From: Hyphomicrobiales bacterium
GTDB lineage: Bacteria; Pseudomonadota; Alphaproteobacteria; Rhizobiales; JAJFHB01
Reading direction: 5' to 3'
Assembly: GCA_021775755.1 (NCBI GenBank)
Contig: JAJFHE010000039.1
Location: 124,001 to 188,000 of the forward strand
DNA length: 64,000 nt
Shown here: positions 35,469-43,080 of the stretch, piece after piece
Layout: each line of letters begins with the position of its first letter
Numbering within the stretch: the first letter of the stretch is position 1
Translations under genes and position numbers: made by a program
Notes under the pieces: generated by a model
Database searches by the model: none
The model's input: the letters and a program-made list of their open reading frames with translations, nothing else
Told to the model about the DNA's origin: nothing

Positions 35469-36227
35469 ATGCTGAACAGCCATCGCCGCGAACACATTCT
35501 GGAGAGTATTTCAAACCACAACCGGGTCTCGGTAACAGACATCGCGGCCAGCTTGAATGTGTCCGACGAGACCGTGCGGCGGGACCTGAAGGATCTTGAA
35601 AAAGAAGGCTTGCTGAGGCGTGTTCATGGCGGCGCAATAGGCGTTACGCGCATACGCGATGAACCCATCAGCAAGCGCGTTCAGAAGGCAGCCAAAGAAA
35701 AGGGAATTATAGCGCAACTCGCTGTCGAGCTGATCTCTGATCACACCTCCATCTTCCTGGACATAGGTTCGACCACGGAGGCCCTTGCACGACAGCTTGG
35801 AAGGTTTTCCGACCTCAAGCTCTACACCAACTCACTGAACATCGCCAAAATCGCAATAGAGTACTTTGGCGTTTCGGTGTTTGTGACCCCCGGTCAATTG
35901 CGAAAAGTGGAGTTGGATCTCGTCGGCTATGACACGGTGTCCTACATCCAGAGCTACTACTTTGACACCGTGTTCATGGGCGTGGCCGGCATTGACGTGG
36001 ATCGCGGGTTCATGGACTTCGAAGAAGATGAAGTCAGGATTCGCCAGGCTCTGGTGAAGAGTGCCAGGAACAAGGTGTTCCTCGCCGATTCAAGCAAATT
36101 TGGAAAATCCGCCAACATCCGCACCGCAACCTTTGATGAAATTGATCGGTTGGTTACAGATCGCGCGCCCGATCGGGAGTTCCAGGCGCAGTTCGAAAAA
36201 GAAGGAATGGAAGTCATCCATGCTTGA
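35469..36227 (+). CDS. DeoR-family transcriptional regulator
   Basis: This 252-residue protein has AGGAA overlapping the ATPase stop as its ribosome site. The N-terminal DeoR HTH is plain (VSVTDIAASLNVSDETVRRDLKDLEKEGLLRRVHGGA). The C-terminal sensor domain has LDIGSTTEALARQL and LADSSKFGKS, which bind phosphorylated sugars or sugar-like effectors in known DeoR proteins. It lies within the operon. A phospho-compound effector would fit the kinases and phosphatase encoded downstream. It overlaps the next gene by 8 nt. Confidence 0.92.
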   Translation: MLNSHRREHILESISNHNRVSVTDIAASLNVSDETVRRDLKDLEKEGLLRRVHGGAIGVTRIRDEPISKRVQKAAKEKGIIAQLAVELISDHTSIFLDIGSTTEALARQLGRFSDLKLYTNSLNIAKIAIEYFGVSVFVTPGQLRKVELDLVGYDTVSYIQSYYFDTVFMGVAGIDVDRGFMDFEEDEVRIRQALVKSARNKVFLADSSKFGKSANIRTATFDEIDRLVTDRAPDREFQAQFEKEGMEVIHA

Positions 36228-37521
36228 TGACGCTCCGTTCAATCACACCGCGCACGCCACGCTGCTGGATTTGTTCTCCGAGTTCGGGAAGATCGGCGCC
36301 GTGCAAAGCGGCGGGATTTCGCGGCTGGCCGCGAGTCCGGAAGATGGCTTGGCTCGAGACTCTCTTTGCGATTGGTTTCGGCATCACGACTTCGAGATCC
36401 TTGTCGACGAAATTGGAAACATCTTCGGGGTTCTGGATTTGGCGCTCGGAGACCCGACACAACATTTTTTCTGCGGCTCCCATCTCGATAGCCAGCCGGA
36501 CGGCGGAAAGTTTGATGGTGCCCTCGGTGTGGTCTGTGCCTGCGTCTGTGGATTGGTGATCAAGGATGCGGTGGCAAAGGGGGAGATTGACCCATTCTAT
36601 CGCTACTACGTTGTGGCCTGTTGGACCGGCGAGGAAGGTGCACGTTTTCAACCGAGCCTCATTGGCAGCAGCGTATTCGTTGGACTGATGCCGTTGGAAA
36701 TTGCTCTGGCCCGGCAGGATCATGAGGGCGTTTCCCTAAGGCATGCTCTTTCGCAGATCGATTATCTGGGCACCGCACAAGTGCCCGCGCCGGGGCACTA
36801 TCTTGAGGTTCACATAGAGCAGGGCGCGAAGCTTGAAACCGCGAACATACCTATCGGGATTGTCTCTTCTTGCTGGGGTGCAAAGAAAATTCTGATGGAG
36901 GTATCCGGGCGACCTGATCACACGGGACCGACGCCGATGGAGGACCGCCAAGATGCATTATTGGCAGCTTCGCATCTGGTTGTTCAGGCAAATGAAATTT
37001 CCCACCACTCGACCTCAACCTTGTACAGTTCGGTCGGCCGCATAGACGTTTCTCCCAACTCACCAAACACCATTGCTGACAAGGTACAACTATGGATCGA
37101 GTTCCGTTCGAACGACGGAGAAGCACTCCTTGAGGCCGAGCACCAATTCAGACATTCCTTTGACGGAATCGCCAAATCAACCGGCTGCGAGTTGAGAGTT
37201 GCAAGCTCTGAAGATCGTGCGGTTGTTGAGTTTGACAAGCACGGCATTGCAAACGTCGAAGACGTTTTGTCAAAGTCGAACATTCCCTATCTGCATATGA
37301 CCACAATCGCCGGCCATGACGCGATACGTTTGCAGTCCGTATGCCCCTCTACATTGCTCTTTGTTCCATCCAGGAACGGCATCAGTCACTCCCCGGACGA
37401 ATTCACCTCCGACGACGATATCACCGCCGGCTTCGATGCGATGCTGCACGCGGTTTCGCGTTTAATTTCAGCAGTGGCTTGCGATGATCTTCAACCCAGT
37501 TCTTGCGAAACGAAAAACTAG
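36220..37521 (+). CDS. M20-family amidohydrolase (N-carbamoyl-L-amino-acid hydrolase / allantoate amidohydrolase type)
   Basis: ATG 36220 gives 433 residues. The binuclear metal site is complete: FFCGSHLDSQPDGGKFDGALG (His88, Asp99), WTGEEGARFQPS (Glu pair), EVHIEQG, and a late His in NGISHSPDEFT. The dimerisation-lid segment GRPDHTGPTPMEDRQD is typical of the HyuC/AmaB/ureidoglycolate family. It would remove a carbamoyl or ureido group from an amino acid or allantoate-like substrate. The product of a HyuAB ring opening is exactly such an N-carbamoyl compound, which links block B to block A functionally. Confidence 0.92.
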   Translation: MLDDAPFNHTAHATLLDLFSEFGKIGAVQSGGISRLAASPEDGLARDSLCDWFRHHDFEILVDEIGNIFGVLDLALGDPTQHFFCGSHLDSQPDGGKFDGALGVVCACVCGLVIKDAVAKGEIDPFYRYYVVACWTGEEGARFQPSLIGSSVFVGLMPLEIALARQDHEGVSLRHALSQIDYLGTAQVPAPGHYLEVHIEQGAKLETANIPIGIVSSCWGAKKILMEVSGRPDHTGPTPMEDRQDALLAASHLVVQANEISHHSTSTLYSSVGRIDVSPNSPNTIADKVQLWIEFRSNDGEALLEAEHQFRHSFDGIAKSTGCELRVASSEDRAVVEFDKHGIANVEDVLSKSNIPYLHMTTIAGHDAIRLQSVCPSTLLFVPSRNGISHSPDEFTSDDDITAGFDAMLHAVSRLISAVACDDLQPSSCETKN

Positions 37522-38316
37522 ATGTCCGGTTTTGATCAAAACATAAACAATGCGATCCTGGCGACGGCGAATGAGATTTCCCAGAACGCCGCGGAAACTG
37601 CGCTTTCATACTTCCGGAAGAGCATGGACATTGGCCTGAAAGGAGACTCCAGCCCGGTCACGGTCGCCGATATTCAGATCGAACAAGAAGCCCGTGATCT
37701 TTTGGGCAGGCAGTTTCCCGAACACAGTATTCTTGGCGAGGAGTTTGGTGCGGGAGATATGAGCAAAGAGCATGTCTGGGTGATTGATCCCATCGACGGC
37801 ACGCGCTCGTTCATTTCCGGTCATCCGCTGTTCGGCTTTTTGCTAGCCTATTTCAAAGGCGGAGTAAGCCAGCTTTGCGTTGTTTCGATGCCGGTTCTGG
37901 GGGAACGGTATGTTGGCCTGTCCGGGCATGCGGCCACGTTGAATGGCTCCGAAATCAGGACTTCCGATAAAGCAAAACTCTGTGATGCCATCCTCTTCAT
38001 AAACGAGGGTGAAAAGATATTCGCAAATGAATCCGAGGTGCATGGGCGGCTGCTAACTGCAGGGCATACGCGGCGGTTTGGTTATGACTGCTATCCGCAT
38101 GCACTTGTGGCCGCCGGGCATGTAGATGCCGTCGTCGATTACGATGCGAAGCCCTTTGACTACCTGCCGCTGGCAGGACTGATTGAATCCGCTGGTGGCT
38201 GCATGACCGATTGGTCAGGAAAACCCCTAACGTTTGAATCCGATGGCAGGGTTGTAACAGCGGCGACACCGGAGTTGCATCGCGAAATGCTTCATCTGTT
38301 GGCGAAGGGGTCTTGA
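37522..38316 (+). CDS. Inositol-monophosphatase-family phosphatase
   Basis: This 264-residue protein begins immediately after the M20 stop. The Mg2+-dependent IMPase motifs are visible: ILGEEFG (Glu), WVIDPIDGTRSFISGHP (DPIDGT, near residue 88-93), and the second-site Asp in YDAKPFDYLPLAGLIESAGG near 207. Relatives hydrolyse inositol-1-phosphate, histidinol-phosphate, or 3'-phosphoadenosine nucleotides. With two kinases in the same operon, a phosphorylated pathway intermediate is likely. The ligand cannot be named. Confidence 0.9.
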   Translation: MSGFDQNINNAILATANEISQNAAETALSYFRKSMDIGLKGDSSPVTVADIQIEQEARDLLGRQFPEHSILGEEFGAGDMSKEHVWVIDPIDGTRSFISGHPLFGFLLAYFKGGVSQLCVVSMPVLGERYVGLSGHAATLNGSEIRTSDKAKLCDAILFINEGEKIFANESEVHGRLLTAGHTRRFGYDCYPHALVAAGHVDAVVDYDAKPFDYLPLAGLIESAGGCMTDWSGKPLTFESDGRVVTAATPELHREMLHLLAKGS

Positions 38317-38455
38317 GTATGCCTTGCATCGGATCCCAGACCACAAGTGACAGATCTTGCCGTGCAGACGAAGGAAGCCTCGGCGGCGCGCCTGCCAGGT
38401 TGTGTCGCATGGTTTGCCGGTGCTGTGGATTCATGACCGAGGAAAGTTGGCTAAC

Positions 38456-39877
38456 ATGCGCCGCGAGTTGAAAGAGACACCGGAAATGGACGTCAAGATG
38501 CTTGCGCACATGTCTCTTGTCGAACTCCAGACGGCATACGCAAACAGACAACTGAGCCCGGTGGAAGTAGTTGACGTATCGCTGGCACAGATTGCAGCCA
38601 CGAATGACACGATCAATGCGCTCTATGGTGTTCGTGCGGATGAGGCGCGAGCGGAAGCAAAGTCCTCAGAGGAACGCTATGCCGCTGGCCGGCAGCTCAG
38701 TAATTTTGACGGCATTCCGGTCACGATCAAGGACAGCGTCCATGCAGTCGGCATGAAGTGGCATCACGGATCTGCGATCCATGGCAAAGGTGTCCTGGGC
38801 ACCAAAGATGCGCCGCCTGCTGTTCGTTTGAAACGGGCGGGGACGATCATTCTCGGCAAATGCACAATGCCGGATTTCGGGTTGAGCGGGTCGGGGGTCA
38901 GCAGTTCACACGGGATTGTGCGCAATCCTTGGGGAATTTCCTGGAGCACCGGCGGATCGAGTGCCGGCGGTGGTGCGTCAATTGCCACTGGAATTGCCAT
39001 GATGTCCCTGGGTTCCGATATTGCGGGGTCGGTACGTTTACCAGCGGCACATTGCGGTCTGGCGGCACTCAAACCCACGCAAGGTGTTATTCCCCATTCG
39101 CCGGCATCGACCGTGCGGTCCGCGGGACCGATAACACGCAAGGCGGCAGACCTGCATGCCTGGACGAAACTTCTTTTGGGCCCGGATGAAAATGACCGGT
39201 ATTCCGTTCCGTATTGGGGGGCAACCTGCAGTACCGAACCGAAGGTCGGAGCCTGCGCAGATTTTGGATTTGGACCTGCTGTAGAGCCCGCTGTTCTGGC
39301 CTGTTTTAGCGACGCCAAGGCGGTGCTTTCAGATCTGGTTGGCCCTATTGTCGATGTTGATAAGACTGCGGGCTTTGACGCCTATATACCAATTGATGAC
39401 ATGCTCAAATTGAAGGGCTGGCTCGAGTATAGCGCTGCCGACCCGGCACTGCGTTGCCACACGCCATCGGAACTATACGAATGGTTCAAAGAGGCGGAGG
39501 GATGGACGTCCAGCAAGATCGGTGAGGTTGACTGCGGAATAGAAAAGGGTGTGGCCTATTGCGTGGATCTTTTCTCGGAAGTGGATTTTCTTCTGACGCC
39601 TGTGATGCCGGTGGTCAACTTCCCGGCCGAAGATCGCGGTATCGATCCTTGCATGCCGTTGCGTCACACAACGTTCACCGCGCTTTTCAATCAGTCTGGA
39701 AACCCGGCGGTTTCGCTTTGTGGCGGATTTGACGCGCGAGGCCTTCCCGTTGGGATACAGCTTGTTGGGAAGCGTTTTGACGATGTGCGGCTGCTAAAGC
39801 TTGCCACACAGCTTGAAGCCGCTCTGGATATCTATGGCCCCGGAAAGAAAGAATGGCCCATTGTACCGCTCACCTGA
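38456..39877 (+). CDS. Amidase-signature-family amidase
   Basis: ATG 38456 follows GAGGAAAG by about 9 nt and gives 473 residues; ATG 38486 is an alternative. The Ser-cisSer-Lys triad is visible: Lys in VTIKDSVHAVG, cis-Ser in STGGSSAGGGASIATGIAM, and the nucleophile Ser in GSDIAGSVRLPAAHCGLAALKPT. These enzymes hydrolyse amides to acids and ammonia. It lies in the ABC-M20-IMPase-kinase operon after a 139-bp gap, in which no terminator is visible. Confidence 0.92.
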   Translation: MRRELKETPEMDVKMLAHMSLVELQTAYANRQLSPVEVVDVSLAQIAATNDTINALYGVRADEARAEAKSSEERYAAGRQLSNFDGIPVTIKDSVHAVGMKWHHGSAIHGKGVLGTKDAPPAVRLKRAGTIILGKCTMPDFGLSGSGVSSSHGIVRNPWGISWSTGGSSAGGGASIATGIAMMSLGSDIAGSVRLPAAHCGLAALKPTQGVIPHSPASTVRSAGPITRKAADLHAWTKLLLGPDENDRYSVPYWGATCSTEPKVGACADFGFGPAVEPAVLACFSDAKAVLSDLVGPIVDVDKTAGFDAYIPIDDMLKLKGWLEYSAADPALRCHTPSELYEWFKEAEGWTSSKIGEVDCGIEKGVAYCVDLFSEVDFLLTPVMPVVNFPAEDRGIDPCMPLRHTTFTALFNQSGNPAVSLCGGFDARGLPVGIQLVGKRFDDVRLLKLATQLEAALDIYGPGKKEWPIVPLT

Positions 39878-39894
39878 AAATTTGGAGCTAAATC

Positions 39895-40845
39895 ATGTCT
39901 GACGAAGAAATCCAGATCAGAGAAAGCACGGCGAGGGATAAGGCCCAGCTGATTCTGGGTTCTGAACCGGAGACGTTCGAAAGCCCGCTGACCGTTTTGG
40001 CTTCGCCGGCGTGGCGGGGGATCGAGGGCGACACCTGGCGTGCAAAGACCGCAAAGAACTCCATTATTTTGAAGCATTACCACGCCGACGTGGATTTCTA
40101 TGTCGATGCAAGTGCGGCGATCAACGCTGCTGACCAGGCAGGCAAGATTGGCGTCGGGCCAGCACTTGTTCAGAGCTGGCATGACGAAGGTCTCGCGGCG
40201 TTTACGGATCTGTCGGGTGCCTGGCGTGCTGGGGGCCTGCATGATGCGGTAAATGCGACCGTCAGATCGAACGTCATCGCATGCAAGAAGTCATTTCAAT
40301 CCGACGCGACACTCGAAAACGATGCCTGCATTTTCGACGAAATCGAGAACCTTTATGAACTTGCCCGGTCAGGCAGCGTCGTAACCCACAATGATGTGGC
40401 GGTTTTTCTGGAATTCTTCCGCGATGCCAAAGGCAAACTGAAGAGTTCGGGGCAGGACCGCCTGCCGTGCCATCGAGACGGGAACACTGCCAATATCATG
40501 GTGGGGCCCGAAGATGCGGTCCTGTTGGTTGATTTCGATCTTGCGGCGAACTGCGATCCGTTCGAGGACATCGGTTGTTACCTGATCGAGTTCTTTGAAA
40601 GTGATGCGGAAGCGCGCGGTGGCTTTGAAGAATGGTACGGACGCTTTGACGAGGGACTGTTCCAGCGATCGATACTCTTTGGTCTTGCCGACGACATGCG
40701 GTGGGGCTTGATCGCGGCGATCATGGCCGCTCAGTCACCTCGCAGCAGTTTGGAGTTTTCGAAGTACTCCGCTTGGCGTTTCATGCGATTGGAAACGCAG
40801 GCCAAACGTTCCGAGGCGAACGACCGGATTAGAATTTCGACTTAG
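39895..40845 (+). CDS. Aminoglycoside-phosphotransferase/choline-kinase-like protein 1
   Basis: This 316-residue protein has GGAG 8 nt before the start. The kinase catalytic loop is LPCHRDGNTANIMVG near residue 195-209 (HxDxxxxN), followed by the metal-binding Asp in LLVDFDLAANCDPFEDIGCYL. The N-lobe lysine is probably in SIILKHYHADVDF near 58. Spacing resembles the APH/choline-kinase fold, but the N-lobe is short and diverged. It is followed at once by a second family member, suggesting partners or two substrates. No drug-resistance role is indicated. Confidence 0.8.
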   Translation: MSDEEIQIRESTARDKAQLILGSEPETFESPLTVLASPAWRGIEGDTWRAKTAKNSIILKHYHADVDFYVDASAAINAADQAGKIGVGPALVQSWHDEGLAAFTDLSGAWRAGGLHDAVNATVRSNVIACKKSFQSDATLENDACIFDEIENLYELARSGSVVTHNDVAVFLEFFRDAKGKLKSSGQDRLPCHRDGNTANIMVGPEDAVLLVDFDLAANCDPFEDIGCYLIEFFESDAEARGGFEEWYGRFDEGLFQRSILFGLADDMRWGLIAAIMAAQSPRSSLEFSKYSAWRFMRLETQAKRSEANDRIRIST

Positions 40846-40854
40846 GTGAATGAT

Positions 40855-41778
40855 ATGAGCGCAGCGACTGAACAGCAAGTCAAGGCAGCCGTGAACTCAG
40901 TTCCCGGTTGGTCATCCGAAAGTGTTTCCGTGCGACCGGTTGTCGGCGGATTGATGAATTCCAACTGGCTGGCCACACATGAAGGCAAGATGCATTTCAT
41001 GAAGGTCTACGGTATCGGATCGGAGAATTTCATCAATCGCGACCTGTCAATCGAAGCCGCCCGGCAGGCCCATGACCTGGGCATTGGTCCCGATGTTTTG
41101 CATTACGACAATCAAACCGGTCTGGAGGTTGTCGAGTTTCTAACGGACTATCGCGCGTCCACAAATGCCGACTTTTCGCGCATGGATTTTCTGGAAGGCG
41201 TAATCGATCTTTATGCTGCGTTTAACGGCGGCAAACGGCTTTCGAAGACGAAGGACGTGTTTGAAATGACCGACGAACACATTGAGCAGGGCGATGAGAT
41301 CGGCGCCATCCGCCCCGCCGACTTCGATTGGTTATTGAAGCAGTATGTCAAGGCGAAGAAGGCCTTCATGGCGTCCGGGCTTGACCTTGTACCGTGTCAC
41401 AATGACCCGATGCCGGGCAATTTCATGGTGCAGCTGTACGCTGACAAGATCACCGACATGAAACTCATCGATTACGAATTCGCATCCAACAATGAGCGTG
41501 CTTATGAGCTTGGTGTCTTTTTGGGTGAGGTGTTCCTGGATGAAGCAACCTCGCTGACACTGATTGAAAGGTATTATGGCGACGTGCGCGCCGAAATCGT
41601 TGCGCGTGTCACCGTCGCGCGTGCTGTCGCCGATATGAAATGGGGATCGTGGGCGGTGCAGCAGCGCCAACTGTCGGAATGGGACTTCGACTATCAGAAA
41701 TACGGGATCTGGAAATACGCACGTGCGCGCATGTTGTTCAATGATCCTCGGTGGGACGACTGGCTGCGCATAGTATAG
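40855..41778 (+). CDS. Choline/ethanolamine-kinase-like protein 2
   Basis: ATG 40855, with AGGTGA at a 5-nt gap, gives 307 residues; GTG 40846 is the alternative. The catalytic loop LVPCHNDPMPGNFMV (HND...N) and KLIDYEFASNNERAYELGVFL are close to choline/ethanolamine kinase signatures. The N-lobe reads PVVGGLMNSNWLATHEGKMHFMKVYG. It probably phosphorylates an amino-alcohol or similar small hydroxyl compound. It is the last gene of the block B operon. Confidence 0.85.
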   Translation: MSAATEQQVKAAVNSVPGWSSESVSVRPVVGGLMNSNWLATHEGKMHFMKVYGIGSENFINRDLSIEAARQAHDLGIGPDVLHYDNQTGLEVVEFLTDYRASTNADFSRMDFLEGVIDLYAAFNGGKRLSKTKDVFEMTDEHIEQGDEIGAIRPADFDWLLKQYVKAKKAFMASGLDLVPCHNDPMPGNFMVQLYADKITDMKLIDYEFASNNERAYELGVFLGEVFLDEATSLTLIERYYGDVRAEIVARVTVARAVADMKWGSWAVQQRQLSEWDFDYQKYGIWKYARARMLFNDPRWDDWLRIV

Positions 41779-41846
41779 TGGGGCAAAGGTGGGAGCGAGC
41801 CCGAGATGGCTTGCGTGAAACTGGTCGTTACGAGCGCGGCGGACGG

Positions 41847-42036
41847 TTCCCTGTTTCTGTTCTGAAATTCCCTGATGTTCTTCCAGAATTCCCTGTTAGT
41901 TCCAAACAAATCCCTGTTCCGTTCTTTAGGAAATTTGCCATCTAAGGCGCTGATTTTGCGAAGTTATTTCGAGTGAAGTTACGAAAAAAATGGCAGTATT
42001 CTCAATTTTCCCTGTATTCTCCCCATTATCAGGGAA
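41847..42036. repeat. TTCCCTG repeats at exact 21-bp spacing, then an inverted pair
   Basis: TTCCCTG occurs at 41847, 41868 and 41889, and ATCCCTG at 41910, each start 21 bp after the last (two helical turns). Further on, TTCCCTG at 42008 faces CAGGGAA at 42030, 22 bp apart, in inverted orientation. The DNA between is AT-rich and non-coding. Phased copies suggest a protein-binding array or an end of a mobile element; I cannot name it. Confidence 0.7.
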
Positions 42037-42037
42037 T

Positions 42038-42226
42038 TTGACGCAGAGACGGGTTCGCTCAAGACTGCGCCCACCACCACCAAGTCTGGGGATTTCAGAC
42101 GTCCTTCGTGTGTTTGCGGAAACTGTCCGACATTCCGGGGGTTTAGCTCAGTGTTCGTCGGTATAGTCTGACGCAGAGACCGCAGAATCCGACAATATAG
42201 GGCCAAAATCCCATAGCGTCTCTGCG
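42038..42226. repeat. Direct and inverted TGACGCAGAGAC repeats
   Basis: TGACGCAGAGAC occurs at 42039-42050 and again at 42169-42180. The complement GTCTCTGCG follows at 42218-42226, so the second copy can form a hairpin with the third. The region is non-coding and lies just left of the IS6 copy B. Together with the TTCCCTG array, it fills the 490-bp gap between the kinase gene and the IS. Confidence 0.6.
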
Positions 42227-42268
42227 GGCCATTTTTGGCCACCAGACGTCTGGGAGAATGATGAGGCA

Positions 42269-43070
42269 GGCTCTGTCAGGTTAACCAGGTATCGGCAGCA
42301 GCCGAAATGCGCTAGCGATTATCAATGTCGAAAATCTCTTATGCGCGCCATCGCTTTCCACCCGTCATCATCCAGAATGCGGTTTGGCTCTCCAGTCGCT
42401 TTTCGCTAAGTTATCGCGACGTAGAAGATTTGCTCGCTGTACGCGGCCTCGACATTTCATATGAAACGATCCGTCCTTGGGTCATCAAGTTCGGACAGCT
42501 CTACGCTCGCAGGCTCCGAGACAATCGACCACGACCTGCCGGCCGTTGGCATCTCGATGAAATGTACGTTTCGATCGGCGGAAGGTGGATGTATCTGTGG
42601 CGCGCGGTCGACAGCGAAGGCGAAATTCTCGATGTTCTGGTTCAAACGAAACGAGACAAGCGCGCCGCGTTGAAGCTCATGCGCAAATTGTTGAAGATGC
42701 AGGGCTACGTTCCCGACGCGATCGTTACAGACAAGCTGAGATCATACGGCGCTGCGTTACGGGAGCTTGGCCTCTCAACTCGCCACGTGACTGGGGGAAG
42801 GTCGAACAACCGGGCTGAGAATTCGCATCAACCGGTGCGACGACGAGAGCGGGTGAGCAAGGGCTTCAAATCTCCGGGAACCGCTCAACGTATTCTTTCC
42901 ATCCATGCCGCCGTGTACAACCACTTCAACGTCCAGCGCCACCTGATAACCCGTCGAACGCTTCGCCAATTCTGTGCTGCCGCCATGGATGAATGGCACG
43001 CAATTACGGCGGCCTGAATTCTGAGTGAGAAAGCTTTTTGCGCCGACATAGCCGTTAACTTGACACTTCC
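42269..43070 (+). mobile_element. IS6-family insertion sequence (copy B)
   Basis: An element of about 802 bp is bounded by imperfect inverted ends, GGCTCTGTCAGGTTAAC on the left and, inverted, GGAAGTGTCAAGTTAAC on the right (13 of 17 positions match). One intact transposase lies inside. The flanking 8-mers, atgaggca and cccagcgc, do not match. It differs clearly from copy A in terminal repeats and protein, so the two belong to different IS6 subgroups. Confidence 0.82.
42325..43017 (+). CDS. IS6-family transposase (copy B)
   Basis: This 230-residue transposase starts MSKISYARHRFPPVIIQNAV. The IS6 DDE catalytic core is intact: Asp in GRWHLDEMYVSIGG, Asp in AIVTDKLRSYGAAL, and Glu in NNRAENSHQPVRRRERV. 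The C-terminus LRQFCAAAMDEWHAITAA is mirrored by the relic at 19622-19734. It appears full length. Confidence 0.94.
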   Translation: MSKISYARHRFPPVIIQNAVWLSSRFSLSYRDVEDLLAVRGLDISYETIRPWVIKFGQLYARRLRDNRPRPAGRWHLDEMYVSIGGRWMYLWRAVDSEGEILDVLVQTKRDKRAALKLMRKLLKMQGYVPDAIVTDKLRSYGAALRELGLSTRHVTGGRSNNRAENSHQPVRRRERVSKGFKSPGTAQRILSIHAAVYNHFNVQRHLITRRTLRQFCAAAMDEWHAITAA

Positions 43071-43080
43071 CCCAGCGCAC

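Noticed and set aside
39895-41778. Calling the two APH-fold proteins antibiotic-resistance genes
   Set aside because: The second carries choline/ethanolamine-kinase-type motifs and both lie in a catabolic operon; nothing points to aminoglycosides.
41847-42036. Phased TTCCCTG repeats considered as a CRISPR array
   Set aside because: The repeat unit is only 7 bp with 14-bp gaps; there are no true spacers and no cas genes.
42068-42084. CCCACCACCACCAAGTC, similar to the tRNA 3' end region CCCACCACCAAGTC at 18784, as a possible attachment-site repeat
   Set aside because: The shared part is short and built on ACC repeats, the tRNA T-arm is not repeated, and no integrase is present.
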